From Anaerolineae bacterium (GTDB lineage: Bacteria; Chloroflexota; Anaerolineae; Aggregatilineales; JAFGMM01), in the NCBI GenBank assembly GCA_016927535.1, contig JAFGMM010000295.1, positions 1 through 34,588 of the forward strand: a stretch of DNA of 34,588 nt. Reading direction: 5' to 3'. Position numbers and translations under genes: made by a program. The notes under the pieces are model-generated. The model searched no databases and was not told where the DNA came from. It was given only the letters and a program-made list of their open reading frames with translations. Positions 16,453-23,310 of this stretch are shown here, one piece after another. Position 1 is the stretch's first letter; each line of letters starts with the position of its first letter.

Positions 16453-18582
16453 ATGAAGTCTAGGCGATTGTTTGTTGCGATAGCGCTTGTGGTGCTTGGT
16501 TTTTCGGGGACGGTGGGCGCGGCGCAACAAGATGATCTTGTTGCGCCGGAGGTGAGGCAAGCGCTGGCAAGCACGGGGCAAGCCGGGGTCATCGTCGCGT
16601 TTCATGATCCCGTCGCCATCGGCGCGGACAATGCGACCCGGCGCGCGGCGGTGGCGCAGTTGCAAGATGATCTCCTGGCGAATCTGCCGGGTTTTACGCT
16701 CACGTACCGCTATATGTATATCCCCGCGCTCGCCGGGACGATTGCGTCCGCGCACCTGGCGGCGCTCGAAGCAAAGCCGTACATCGCGCGTGTCGAGTTC
16801 AACATCCCGCTGCAAGCGACCTTGAACGACGTCCGGCAGTTGATTAACGCGGACGCCGGGTATGCTCTGGGATATACCGGCGCCGGGATCCGAGTGGCGG
16901 TGCTGGACAGTGGCGTTGACACCGACCACCCGGACTTGCAGGACTCGATCATGGCGCAGCAGTGCTACAATAGCGCGCCTGCCGACTGCCCGCCGGGTAA
17001 CACGCCTACAGGCAGCAGCGCCGAGGATGAGAACGGGCACGGGACCAACGTCGCCGGTATTATCACTTCTAACGGGACCGTTGCGCCACGCGGCGTCGCG
17101 CCCGATGCCGAGATTGTCGCGGTGCGGATCCTCAACACGTGGGGCGGCGGCAGTATGGCCGACGTCATCGCCGGCCTGGACTACGTGCGCGGCCTCGGCA
17201 GTGTGCACCTGATCAACCTCAGCCTGGGCGGTGCGACGACTTACCCGGCTGCCTGCGATGCGGTTGTTCCTGCCCTGGCGAACGCCGCGCACCAGTTGGC
17301 GGCGCAGGGTACGGTCATCATTGCGGCGTCGGGTAATTACGCCTCGACCGGCGGTGTGTCGATCCCGGCCTGCGTGAGCGATATCATCCCGGTCGGGGCG
17401 GTTTATGACGCCGACGTGGGGTCTCAAAACTGGGGCGTATGCATCGACGCAACCACCGCCGCCGACCGGGTCGCCTGCTTTACCAACCGTGGCCCTAATC
17501 TCGCTCTGTTAGCGCCGGGCGCCCTGACCCTTGCGCCGGGCGCCGGCGGCGGGACCTCGCAGATGGGCGGGACCTCGCAGGCCGCGCCCGTGGTCACGGC
17601 AGCGGCGGCGGCGCTTTTCCAGGCCGGCGGGGTGATGTCGCGCGGGGCGTTGGCCGGCCTGCTCCACGATACCGGCGTGCCGATTTTTGACGCAAGTACC
17701 GGCTTGACGTTCCGGCGCATCGACTTGTATCGCGCGCTGCAACAGGTTCTCTCGTGGGCCGGGAGTGCGCAGCCGGAGACCGTGTGCCGGACCGCGATGG
17801 CTTTCCGCAGTGCAGACCCCGCGCCGTTCGACGGCGAGATTCGCTTTTATACGCGCTTCGATTACGATCCGGCATTCCAGGTCGAGGGTTGGCTTGAAGA
17901 TACGCTGCCCGTGGTCGCCGGGGTCTATACGGCCGGCGAGGTCGAGGTGGGCTGCGGCTTGCATGTGCGCGCCTGGCTGTTCGATGCACACGGCGCGCCG
18001 GCGGGCCTGGTACCCAGCCAGTACGAAAACGGCGACGCGACCTTCGTCCCGTACACCGAGGACTATGGGACCGGCGGCGATGCAGTCCTTAACCCGGTAT
18101 ACGCCGGGCGCTATGCCGATTTGTTCCCGGCGGCTAAGAGCGACGCGCCGGCGGCTTTGCGGGGCGGCGAGATTATCAAGACCACAATGGGCGACGCGCT
18201 TGAGTGGGGTCTGGTGCGAGATGGCGTGTACCGCGCGTTGGGCTGGTCCTGGACGGCGGGCGATGGATCGGTGGGCTGCTCGGTCCCGGAGGCCGGCCTG
18301 TTATCCCTGGATGAGTTCTGCGCGTGGGTCGGCGGCGCGCCGGCGGCGACCGGGACCGGTAAGAGCGAACCGGTGAATGCTGCCGCCGCTCCCCAACTCG
18401 GCGGCGAGATTATGCAGCACGCCGTGGGCGACGCGATTGAGTGGGGCTTGGTGCAGAACGGCGTCTACACGACGCTGGGTTGGAGTTGGGACGCGGGCGA
18501 AAACTTGGTCGGTTGCTCCATCCCGGAGGCCGGCCCGATGACCGTCGAAGCATTTTGCGCCTTCGTCGTCAGGCAGCAGTAG
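16453..18582 (+). CDS. Secreted subtilisin-like serine protease (S8) with duplicated C-terminal module
   Basis: A 709-residue exported protease. The signal peptide is MKSRRLFVAIALVVLGFSGTVGA, followed by an I9-like propeptide (about 25-130). The catalytic triad is D152 (VAVLDSGVDTDHPD), H196 (ENGHGTNVAG) and S375 (GGTSQAAP), with the oxyanion N294 in ASGN. A beta-rich region (about 440-560) follows, and then two copies of a 55-residue module (about 571-627 and 650-705) sharing GGEI...MGDAxEWGLV..GVY..LGWSW.AG...VGCS.PEAG...EFCA. Each copy has two cysteines and several Trp, and may bind a surface or substrate. A GAGGGA Shine-Dalgarno sequence precedes the ATG. It is separate from the kinase operon, with a repeat element between. 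Confidence 0.95.
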   Translation: MKSRRLFVAIALVVLGFSGTVGAAQQDDLVAPEVRQALASTGQAGVIVAFHDPVAIGADNATRRAAVAQLQDDLLANLPGFTLTYRYMYIPALAGTIASAHLAALEAKPYIARVEFNIPLQATLNDVRQLINADAGYALGYTGAGIRVAVLDSGVDTDHPDLQDSIMAQQCYNSAPADCPPGNTPTGSSAEDENGHGTNVAGIITSNGTVAPRGVAPDAEIVAVRILNTWGGGSMADVIAGLDYVRGLGSVHLINLSLGGATTYPAACDAVVPALANAAHQLAAQGTVIIAASGNYASTGGVSIPACVSDIIPVGAVYDADVGSQNWGVCIDATTAADRVACFTNRGPNLALLAPGALTLAPGAGGGTSQMGGTSQAAPVVTAAAAALFQAGGVMSRGALAGLLHDTGVPIFDASTGLTFRRIDLYRALQQVLSWAGSAQPETVCRTAMAFRSADPAPFDGEIRFYTRFDYDPAFQVEGWLEDTLPVVAGVYTAGEVEVGCGLHVRAWLFDAHGAPAGLVPSQYENGDATFVPYTEDYGTGGDAVLNPVYAGRYADLFPAAKSDAPAALRGGEIIKTTMGDALEWGLVRDGVYRALGWSWTAGDGSVGCSVPEAGLLSLDEFCAWVGGAPAATGTGKSEPVNAAAAPQLGGEIMQHAVGDAIEWGLVQNGVYTTLGWSWDAGENLVGCSIPEAGPMTVEAFCAFVVRQQ

Positions 18583-18587
18583 GGTAG

Positions 18588-18623
18588 GGGGCAGAGCATT
18601 TGCCCTGCCCCGGACTCCTTTTT
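18588..18623 (+). terminator. Intrinsic terminator after the subtilase
   Basis: GGGGCAG, a 10-base loop and CTGCCCC, followed by GGACTCC and a T5 run. The T-run begins 7 bases after the stem, so strength is uncertain. It stands just past the subtilase stop, between two converging genes. Confidence 0.5.
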
Positions 18624-18694
18624 GGCGTGGGAGGCGGCGGCGGACGACCGTGTACCCCTCGCGTCGGCGGCCGGCGCACCCGCGCTATCTAAGA

Positions 18695-19711
18695 TTATTC
18701 CACTGGCGCCATACCGGTGGCAATGGCGGCGGCGGTCGCGGCGACTAGTTCGGCGGTCATCTCGACCTGCGCCGGTTTGACGTTTGTATAGATATCCCCC
18801 TCGGTGTGCATCACATCACCGTCTTCGGTCTCGGCGCCCCACCAGGGATTCTCGATGCCTTCGCCCTCCCACAGCCACGCCTCGAAGTAGACAATCGGCA
18901 CGTCCGCTTCTACAAAGGCATAGTGGTCGCTCCAATCGCCGGTGAACCCGCCCCAGGTCGTGTCCGGCGTGGTGCCGAAGGGCAGCCCCATCTCGGCGGC
19001 CAGGTCGAGCGCGAGGTCGCGCACCCACACCGGTCCGCCTTCGATTTCGGGGGCGGCGTCTTCGGGAGCATCCTCGCCCGGCCAGGTGACGAGCGCGCCT
19101 GCGTAGGCATTGAGCGCGTCGCCCACGCCCACCGAGTCGATGTTAATCATGGCGATCACGTCTTCGACGCCCTCGCCCAAGCTCTCGACGTAGTAGCTGG
19201 CCCCAGACGGCGAGCCGCCCTCCTCGGCGCCGAACGTGATGAAGACCAGGGTGTGCGTCGTCGCAACGCCGGCGAGCGCCTCGGCGGCGGCAAGCACCGT
19301 GGCGACCCCGGTCGCGTTGTCGCCGGCGCCGGTCGCAGCGGTCACCGAATCCATGTGCGCGCCGACGACGACAATGCCTTCATCGCCGGCTTTGGTCGCA
19401 ATGACGTTATGAGAGGTTACCGGCTCTTTTGCCTCCTCGCCGTGCGCGGGCGGCGTGGTCTCGAATGCCTGGATTTCGACCTCGTAGCCCCAGTCGATGA
19501 ATGCGGCGGCGATGTACTCGGCAGCCTTCATCTCGGCCTCGCTGCCCATCGGGCGCGCGCCGATAGCGACCGACAGGGCGCGGACGTGCGACATGACATC
19601 TTCGGTGGCGATGAGCGTGACGAAATCGGGCAGCCCATCCTCGGCGAGCGCAGCGGCCGGCATGACGACCAGCGTCAGCGCCAGCAAGAACATAAAGGGT
19701 TTGCGAAGCAT
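18695..19711 (-). CDS. Secreted M28 family metallopeptidase (aminopeptidase-like)
   Basis: A 338-residue zinc peptidase exported by a signal peptide (MLRKPFMFLLALTLVVMPAAALA). The family's metal ligands are all present: H119 (VVGAHMDS), D131 (GAGDNATG), the E163/E164 pair (FGAEEGG), D192 (NIDSVG) and H302 (VMHTEGD). It should remove N-terminal residues from peptides outside the membrane, possibly feeding on products of the nearby secreted subtilase. The track's start at 19792 runs through a terminator hairpin; the ATG at 19711 has AGGAGG five bases upstream and leads directly into the signal peptide. It is preceded by an attenuator-like leader. Confidence 0.93.
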   Translation of the reverse strand: MLRKPFMFLLALTLVVMPAAALAEDGLPDFVTLIATEDVMSHVRALSVAIGARPMGSEAEMKAAEYIAAAFIDWGYEVEIQAFETTPPAHGEEAKEPVTSHNVIATKAGDEGIVVVGAHMDSVTAATGAGDNATGVATVLAAAEALAGVATTHTLVFITFGAEEGGSPSGASYYVESLGEGVEDVIAMINIDSVGVGDALNAYAGALVTWPGEDAPEDAAPEIEGGPVWVRDLALDLAAEMGLPFGTTPDTTWGGFTGDWSDHYAFVEADVPIVYFEAWLWEGEGIENPWWGAETEDGDVMHTEGDIYTNVKPAQVEMTAELVAATAAAIATGMAPVE

Positions 19712-19751
19712 GGATTCCTCCTGTGAAACGATGAGTTGAGTTGGTATAGAT

Positions 19752-19781
19752 AAACAAAACCCCCGGACGCAGGTCCGGGGG
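19752..19781 (-). terminator. Terminator hairpin in the leader of the M28 peptidase gene
   Basis: On the minus strand, CCCCCGGAC-CTGC-GTCCGGGGG is a perfect 9-bp stem with a four-base loop, followed by TTTTGTTT. It lies between the small leader ORF and the peptidase, 40 bases before its ATG, so it would block peptidase expression unless bypassed. An upstream segment (19832-19840) can pair with its 5' arm. Confidence 0.8.
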
Positions 19782-19822
19782 CGGGTACACAAAGGCGATC
19801 AGGGAATGCTAACAAGCGTACA

Positions 19823-19894
19823 TCAACCGCGCCGAACCTGTGCGATTCGGGTGTTACGACGACTACGGCGGCTGATGAGTGTCTTATAGAACAT
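19823..19894 (-). CDS. Arginine-rich leader peptide, 23 residues
   Basis: A short frame missed by the ORF track: MFYKTLISRRSRRNTRIAQVRRG. It begins with ATG, has AGGGGAG at good distance upstream, and lies about 17 bases downstream of the predicted transcription start. Seven of 23 residues are Arg, four of them in two pairs at positions 9-10 and 12-13. Codons 19-21 (CAGGTTCGG) can pair with the terminator's 5' arm. This matches the layout of leader peptides that control amino-acid genes by attenuation. It could instead be an independent small basic protein. No family is known to me. Confidence 0.6.
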   Translation of the reverse strand: MFYKTLISRRSRRNTRIAQVRRG

Positions 19895-19917
19895 GATTAC
19901 TCCCCTGGCTTGCGCAT

Positions 19918-19946
19918 ACAGTACCCCATTTGCGAGAAAGTGTCAA
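19918..19946 (-). promoter_or_regulatory. Promoter of the leader peptide and M28 peptidase unit
   Basis: The minus strand has a consensus -35 TTGACA, a 17-base spacer and TACTGT as -10. The transcript would start near 19911, giving a short 5' end before the leader ORF. It is placed just after the rqcH stop codon, so the peptidase has its own unit even though the genes run in the same direction. Confidence 0.65.
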
Positions 19947-19966
19947 TATGACAAAATGTGCAAGAT

Positions 19967-21679
19967 TTAAGCGCCTTGCACCTCGCGCGCCGGCGCGACC
20001 GTGACCGACGTTTCGTTGCGATAGGTCACCATGCCATCCCCGGCGCCCTTGATCTTGCGGACGTGCTTCCGCCGCGTCACGTCCACCAGCACGCCGGCTT
20101 CGCCGCGTTTGGGCGAATAGCGCGCGGCGAGCGCGGCGGCGTATTCGATGACCTTATCTGGGATGGTGCGCCCGTCGTTCTTGATGATGACGTGCGCGCC
20201 GGGCACGTCACGCGCGTGCAGCCACAGGTCTTCGGGCGCGCCGCGTTTAAAGGTCACCTCGTCGTTCTGGCGGGCGTTGCGTCCCACCCAGATCACAAAG
20301 CCGTCGTCGGTAGTAAGGCGCAGCGGTTGGGCCTTGCCACCGCTGGGGCGCTTCTTTTGCGGGCCGGGCACGTAGCCGAGCCTTTCCAGCGTCTCGCGCA
20401 CTTCTTCGATTTCGGGCCAGTTGCTCGCCAAGTCCAGGTCGAGCGCCAGTTGATCCAGGAAAGCGGTCGCGCGCCAGACCTCGGCGATGAGCTTGGGCAC
20501 GCCGGCGTTGGCGCTCTTGGCCTTGTTGTATTGTTTGAAGTAGCGCTGGGCGTTCTCGACCGGGCTGAGCGCGGGGTCGAGTTCGACGGTGATCTCCGGG
20601 CCGTCTACCTCGTAGGCGGCGGCGAAGCGAGTCTGGCCCGGCTTCAGCGTGTACTGGTAGGCCAGGATCAGCTCACCGCTGCGGCGCAGGTGTTCGAGTT
20701 CGGCGGGGTCTTGCTGCGAGCGCTCCAGCGCTTCCAGCTTGCGGCGCAGTTTATCCTGCGCTTCTTGGATGCTCTCCCGAACCGGCTTCTTGGCAGCGTT
20801 GTAAGCGTCGGCGCCGACCGGCGCGCCGTAGAACGCTTCGACCGCTGCGCTGATCGACGCCGCCGGGCGCACCCGGTCCAGGTGAGTCAACCGGTAGGGC
20901 GCAAAGGCCAGCGCGCCGCCGTACTCGTCTTCGGCGATGCAGGGCTGCCAGTCGCGCTCCCAGAGCGGCATGATGACGGTCTCGATTTCCGCTTGCAGGT
21001 CCTCGACCGAGGGAATCGCCCCGGCCGGCGTGTCGATGTCCTGCGCCGTGCGGAAGACCACCTCGCGCGCGAGCAGCGGGCTGAACCCCGCCAGATGCTT
21101 GACCAACATACGCCAAGCCGCCAGGTCGGGGTCGGCCTGTATCCAGCCTTCGAGCACGCGGCGGGTGACGCCGGTCGGGTCGGTTTTGATCTGGGGCGGC
21201 GGCGGCGCGTAGAGGTGTCCCGGCAGGCTCAGCCGCACCCGGTTATCCTGCGGCCCCACGCGCCGGATGCACTCCAAGATCATGTCGTCTTCATCGACCA
21301 GTAAGATGTTCCCGCGCCGCTCGATGCACTCCGCGATCACGCGGTACCCGCCGTCGAGACTCTCAAAGTCGAAGCACAGCACGCGCTCCCAATCCGGGAC
21401 GGTGACGGCGCGCAGCCGGGCGCCGCTCAGGTGGCGGCGCAGGCGCAGCGTCAGCGGGTCGGGTTGCTGCACGCCGCGCCGGAACTTATCGCTTGCCAGG
21501 TGGACGCGCGGGTTCTGGGGTGTGGCGCTCAACAGCAGGTAATGGCGCGCCTGCTGCGCGTAGATTTCCATGCCGACGCTGAAGTCATCGACCTGGAGGA
21601 TGTTCTGCACACGCCCGCCTTTGAGCCGTGCGCGCAGTTCGTCGCCGACGGCGGCGGTGGTCAGTGCGTCGAAATACAT
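19967..21679 (-). CDS. rqcH: NFACT family ribosome quality-control protein RqcH (Rqc2 homolog)
   Basis: A 570-residue cytoplasmic protein. It binds stalled 50S-peptidyl-tRNA complexes and adds C-terminal alanine tails to mark the nascent chain for degradation. The NFACT-N domain starts MYFDALTTAAVGDELRARLKGGRV. HhH and coiled-coil parts follow (AAKKPVRESIQEAQDKLRRKLEALERSQQD), then the NFACT-R domain WVGRNARQNDEVTFKRGAPEDLWLHARDVPGAHVIIK. The length is typical of bacterial RqcH. The site of the Asp-Arg pair I recall from Bacillus RqcH reads Glu-Arg here (E98-R99 in PDWERVLCF), a conservative change. It starts 15 bases after the isomerase stop and probably shares its promoter. In older databases it is called fibronectin-binding protein A. 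Confidence 0.92.
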   Translation of the reverse strand: MYFDALTTAAVGDELRARLKGGRVQNILQVDDFSVGMEIYAQQARHYLLLSATPQNPRVHLASDKFRRGVQQPDPLTLRLRRHLSGARLRAVTVPDWERVLCFDFESLDGGYRVIAECIERRGNILLVDEDDMILECIRRVGPQDNRVRLSLPGHLYAPPPPQIKTDPTGVTRRVLEGWIQADPDLAAWRMLVKHLAGFSPLLAREVVFRTAQDIDTPAGAIPSVEDLQAEIETVIMPLWERDWQPCIAEDEYGGALAFAPYRLTHLDRVRPAASISAAVEAFYGAPVGADAYNAAKKPVRESIQEAQDKLRRKLEALERSQQDPAELEHLRRSGELILAYQYTLKPGQTRFAAAYEVDGPEITVELDPALSPVENAQRYFKQYNKAKSANAGVPKLIAEVWRATAFLDQLALDLDLASNWPEIEEVRETLERLGYVPGPQKKRPSGGKAQPLRLTTDDGFVIWVGRNARQNDEVTFKRGAPEDLWLHARDVPGAHVIIKNDGRTIPDKVIEYAAALAARYSPKRGEAGVLVDVTRRKHVRKIKGAGDGMVTYRNETSVTVAPAREVQGA

Positions 21680-21694
21680 AACGTCCCTCTGTGC

Positions 21695-22558
21695 TTACGG
21701 CTCGAAGGCCGGCTGCTCCTCGTAGCCCAGGCCGGCCAGCAGCCCGCGCAGCGCCTCGACCGCGCGCTTCATGCCGTCCGCGCCGCTGAAGCCGCCGCTG
21801 TGCCCGGCGATGACCAGGTGCGGCTCGACTGCCAGGAAACCCCGGAAATCGTTCTCGTGCAGCTTTTGCAGCAGTTCGGGCAGTTCGCCGTCGCCCTCGC
21901 CGGCCGGCGTGACGCCGCCGTCTGCCTGCCGCGCGTCTTTGATGTGAACATGGGTATCGGTGTACTTGCCCAGCAGCGGCCAGCCGTTGGTCACCGGCTT
22001 CGCCACGCCCACCTGGACGAAGTTCGCGCTGTCCCAGGTAAAGCGAAAGTGCGGGCTGTCGATGCTGCTCACGATCTTCGCGCAGCGCGCCGGGCTGTCG
22101 CCGACCACGTGCCGCTCGTTCTCGAACATCAGGTAAAAGCCGGCCGCCGCTGCCAGTTCGGTGAGCCGGGTCAGGCGCGCAATCGATTCATCGACGTAGC
22201 CGTCGTAGGCGGCGGCGTCGTTGATATCGGGCGGGTAGAACGAGAACAGCCGAATCCGGTTCGAGCCGAGCGCACCGCCTACCTCGAAAAGCCGCTCCAT
22301 GTTCTTGATCTCGTTCTCCAGCGGGTCTTGGATCGGCGACTTACCGACCGGGCTGCCCAGGCAGCTTACCTTGACGCCGTACTGACCGCAAAGCGCTTTG
22401 ACTTTCGCAAGCTGTTCATCGTCGAGTTTGGTCACGTTGACGCCCCACGCGCTGCGAAGCTCCAGGTAATTGACATTGATCGCGCGCAGCAGCGCAAGCT
22501 GCGCCTCCAGATCGGCGTCGATCTCGTCGCCGAACGCGCTTAACGTAAAGTATGCCAT
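21695..22558 (-). CDS. Sugar phosphate isomerase/epimerase (xylose isomerase-like TIM barrel)
   Basis: A 287-residue enzyme of the AP_endonuc_2/xylose isomerase-like TIM barrel superfamily. Recognisable elements are the start FTLSAFGDEIDADLEAQLALLRAINVNYLELRSAWG, the Glu-containing strand YLMFENERHVVGDSPA, TWDSANFVQVG and HVHIKDARQ with metal ligands. It probably isomerises or epimerises a sugar or sugar phosphate, possibly an inositol-type compound; the substrate cannot be fixed. AAAGGTG stands seven bases before the ATG. It is the first gene of a unit with rqcH, an unrelated partner. Confidence 0.88.
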   Translation of the reverse strand: MAYFTLSAFGDEIDADLEAQLALLRAINVNYLELRSAWGVNVTKLDDEQLAKVKALCGQYGVKVSCLGSPVGKSPIQDPLENEIKNMERLFEVGGALGSNRIRLFSFYPPDINDAAAYDGYVDESIARLTRLTELAAAAGFYLMFENERHVVGDSPARCAKIVSSIDSPHFRFTWDSANFVQVGVAKPVTNGWPLLGKYTDTHVHIKDARQADGGVTPAGEGDGELPELLQKLHENDFRGFLAVEPHLVIAGHSGGFSGADGMKRAVEALRGLLAGLGYEEQPAFEP

Positions 22559-22625
22559 GTTTTACACCTTTCTATGTCGGGTTAGAAACAGAATGACTAA
22601 TTAAAGAGAAAACAAAGCTGCGCAG

Positions 22626-22653
22626 ATTATACTGCATCCGAATCGCCTGTCAA
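22626..22653 (-). promoter_or_regulatory. Consensus promoter of the isomerase-rqcH unit
   Basis: On the minus strand a perfect TTGACA and a perfect TATAAT are separated by 16 bases. The start would be near 22619, about 60 bases ahead of the isomerase ATG. This is the strongest housekeeping-type promoter in the window. Confidence 0.75.
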
Positions 22654-22698
22654 GCGGCGCGCGCCGGGCCGGTGCGCCGCCGGCGCGCAATAAGGCAG

Positions 22699-22728
22699 TT
22701 GTCAAAAAGCTGTTTTTGCTCTTAATAT
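22699..22728 (+). promoter_or_regulatory. Candidate mscL promoter
   Basis: TTGTCA with TTAATA at 17 bases (or TAATAT at 18 bases) lies about 40 bases before the mscL ATG in a locally AT-rich stretch. It is divergent from the isomerase promoter. Confidence 0.5.
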
Positions 22729-22766
22729 ATGAATAGCGAAGCCCCATGTCGTAAGGAGCAAGAGCT

Positions 22767-23207
22767 ATGTGGGAGGAATTCAAGGCGTTCATCATGCGCG
22801 GCAACGTGCTCGACCTTGCCGTCGGCGTGATTATCGGTGGGGCGTTTGGCACCATCGTTAACTCGCTGGTCAACGACATCCTCATGCCGCCCATTGGCCT
22901 GGTGCTGGGCCAGGTCGATTTCTCGCAAATCTTCATCAACCTCTCCGACCAGAGCTACGAAACCCTCGCCGCTGCGCAAGAGGCCGGCGCGCCGACAATC
23001 AATGTCGGCGTGTTTCTGAACGCGATCATCAACTTTCTCATCATCGCGTTGGTGATCTTCTTCATCGTGCGCTGGTTCAACCGGCTGACGCAGAAACCCA
23101 AAGAGGAAAAGGTCGAAGCGCCCGCCGAGCCGCCGGTATCGCCGGAGGATTTGATGCTCGAAGAACTACGCGCGATTCGTAAAGCGTTGGAGGAGGGCAA
23201 TCCCTGA
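22767..23207 (+). CDS. mscL: Large-conductance mechanosensitive channel MscL
   Basis: A 146-residue inner-membrane channel that opens under high membrane tension and releases solutes during osmotic downshock. The N-terminal helix [45 protein letters not shown] is highly characteristic and holds the pore-lining first transmembrane helix. A periplasmic loop of about 35 residues precedes the second helix ([28 protein letters not shown]). The C-terminal helical bundle ends [21 protein letters not shown] lies eight bases upstream. The gene is monocistronic with a terminator. Confidence 0.97.
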   Translation: MWEEFKAFIMRGNVLDLAVGVIIGGAFGTIVNSLVNDILMPPIGLVLGQVDFSQIFINLSDQSYETLAAAQEAGAPTINVGVFLNAIINFLIIALVIFFIVRWFNRLTQKPKEEKVEAPAEPPVSPEDLMLEELRAIRKALEEGNP

Positions 23208-23243
23208 CCGGGAACGAGAGGGGTCGTGTTAAGTAAGAAACTG

Positions 23244-23277
23244 GCCCCACACTGGCGCGTGTGGGGCGCTTTGTTCT
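23244..23277 (+). terminator. Intrinsic terminator after mscL
   Basis: GCCCCACAC-TGGCGC-GTGTGGGGC, a perfect 9-bp stem with a six-base loop, followed by GCTTTGTTCT. It is located 36 bases past the mscL stop and before a converging gene. Confidence 0.8.
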
Positions 23278-23310
23278 AATAAGGGGCATCTCGGCGATCC
23301 CAGGCTCAGA

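Noticed and set aside
16321-17427. 368-residue minus-strand ORF
   Set aside because: It overlaps the subtilase catalytic region in antisense and runs into the inverted-repeat element; no recognisable domain.
19958-21304. 448-residue plus-strand ORF opposite rqcH
   Set aside because: Shadow of rqcH; no motifs, and it would start within the intergenic leader region.
21431-22543. 370-residue plus-strand ORF opposite the isomerase
   Set aside because: Spans two genes in antisense, with no domain signal.
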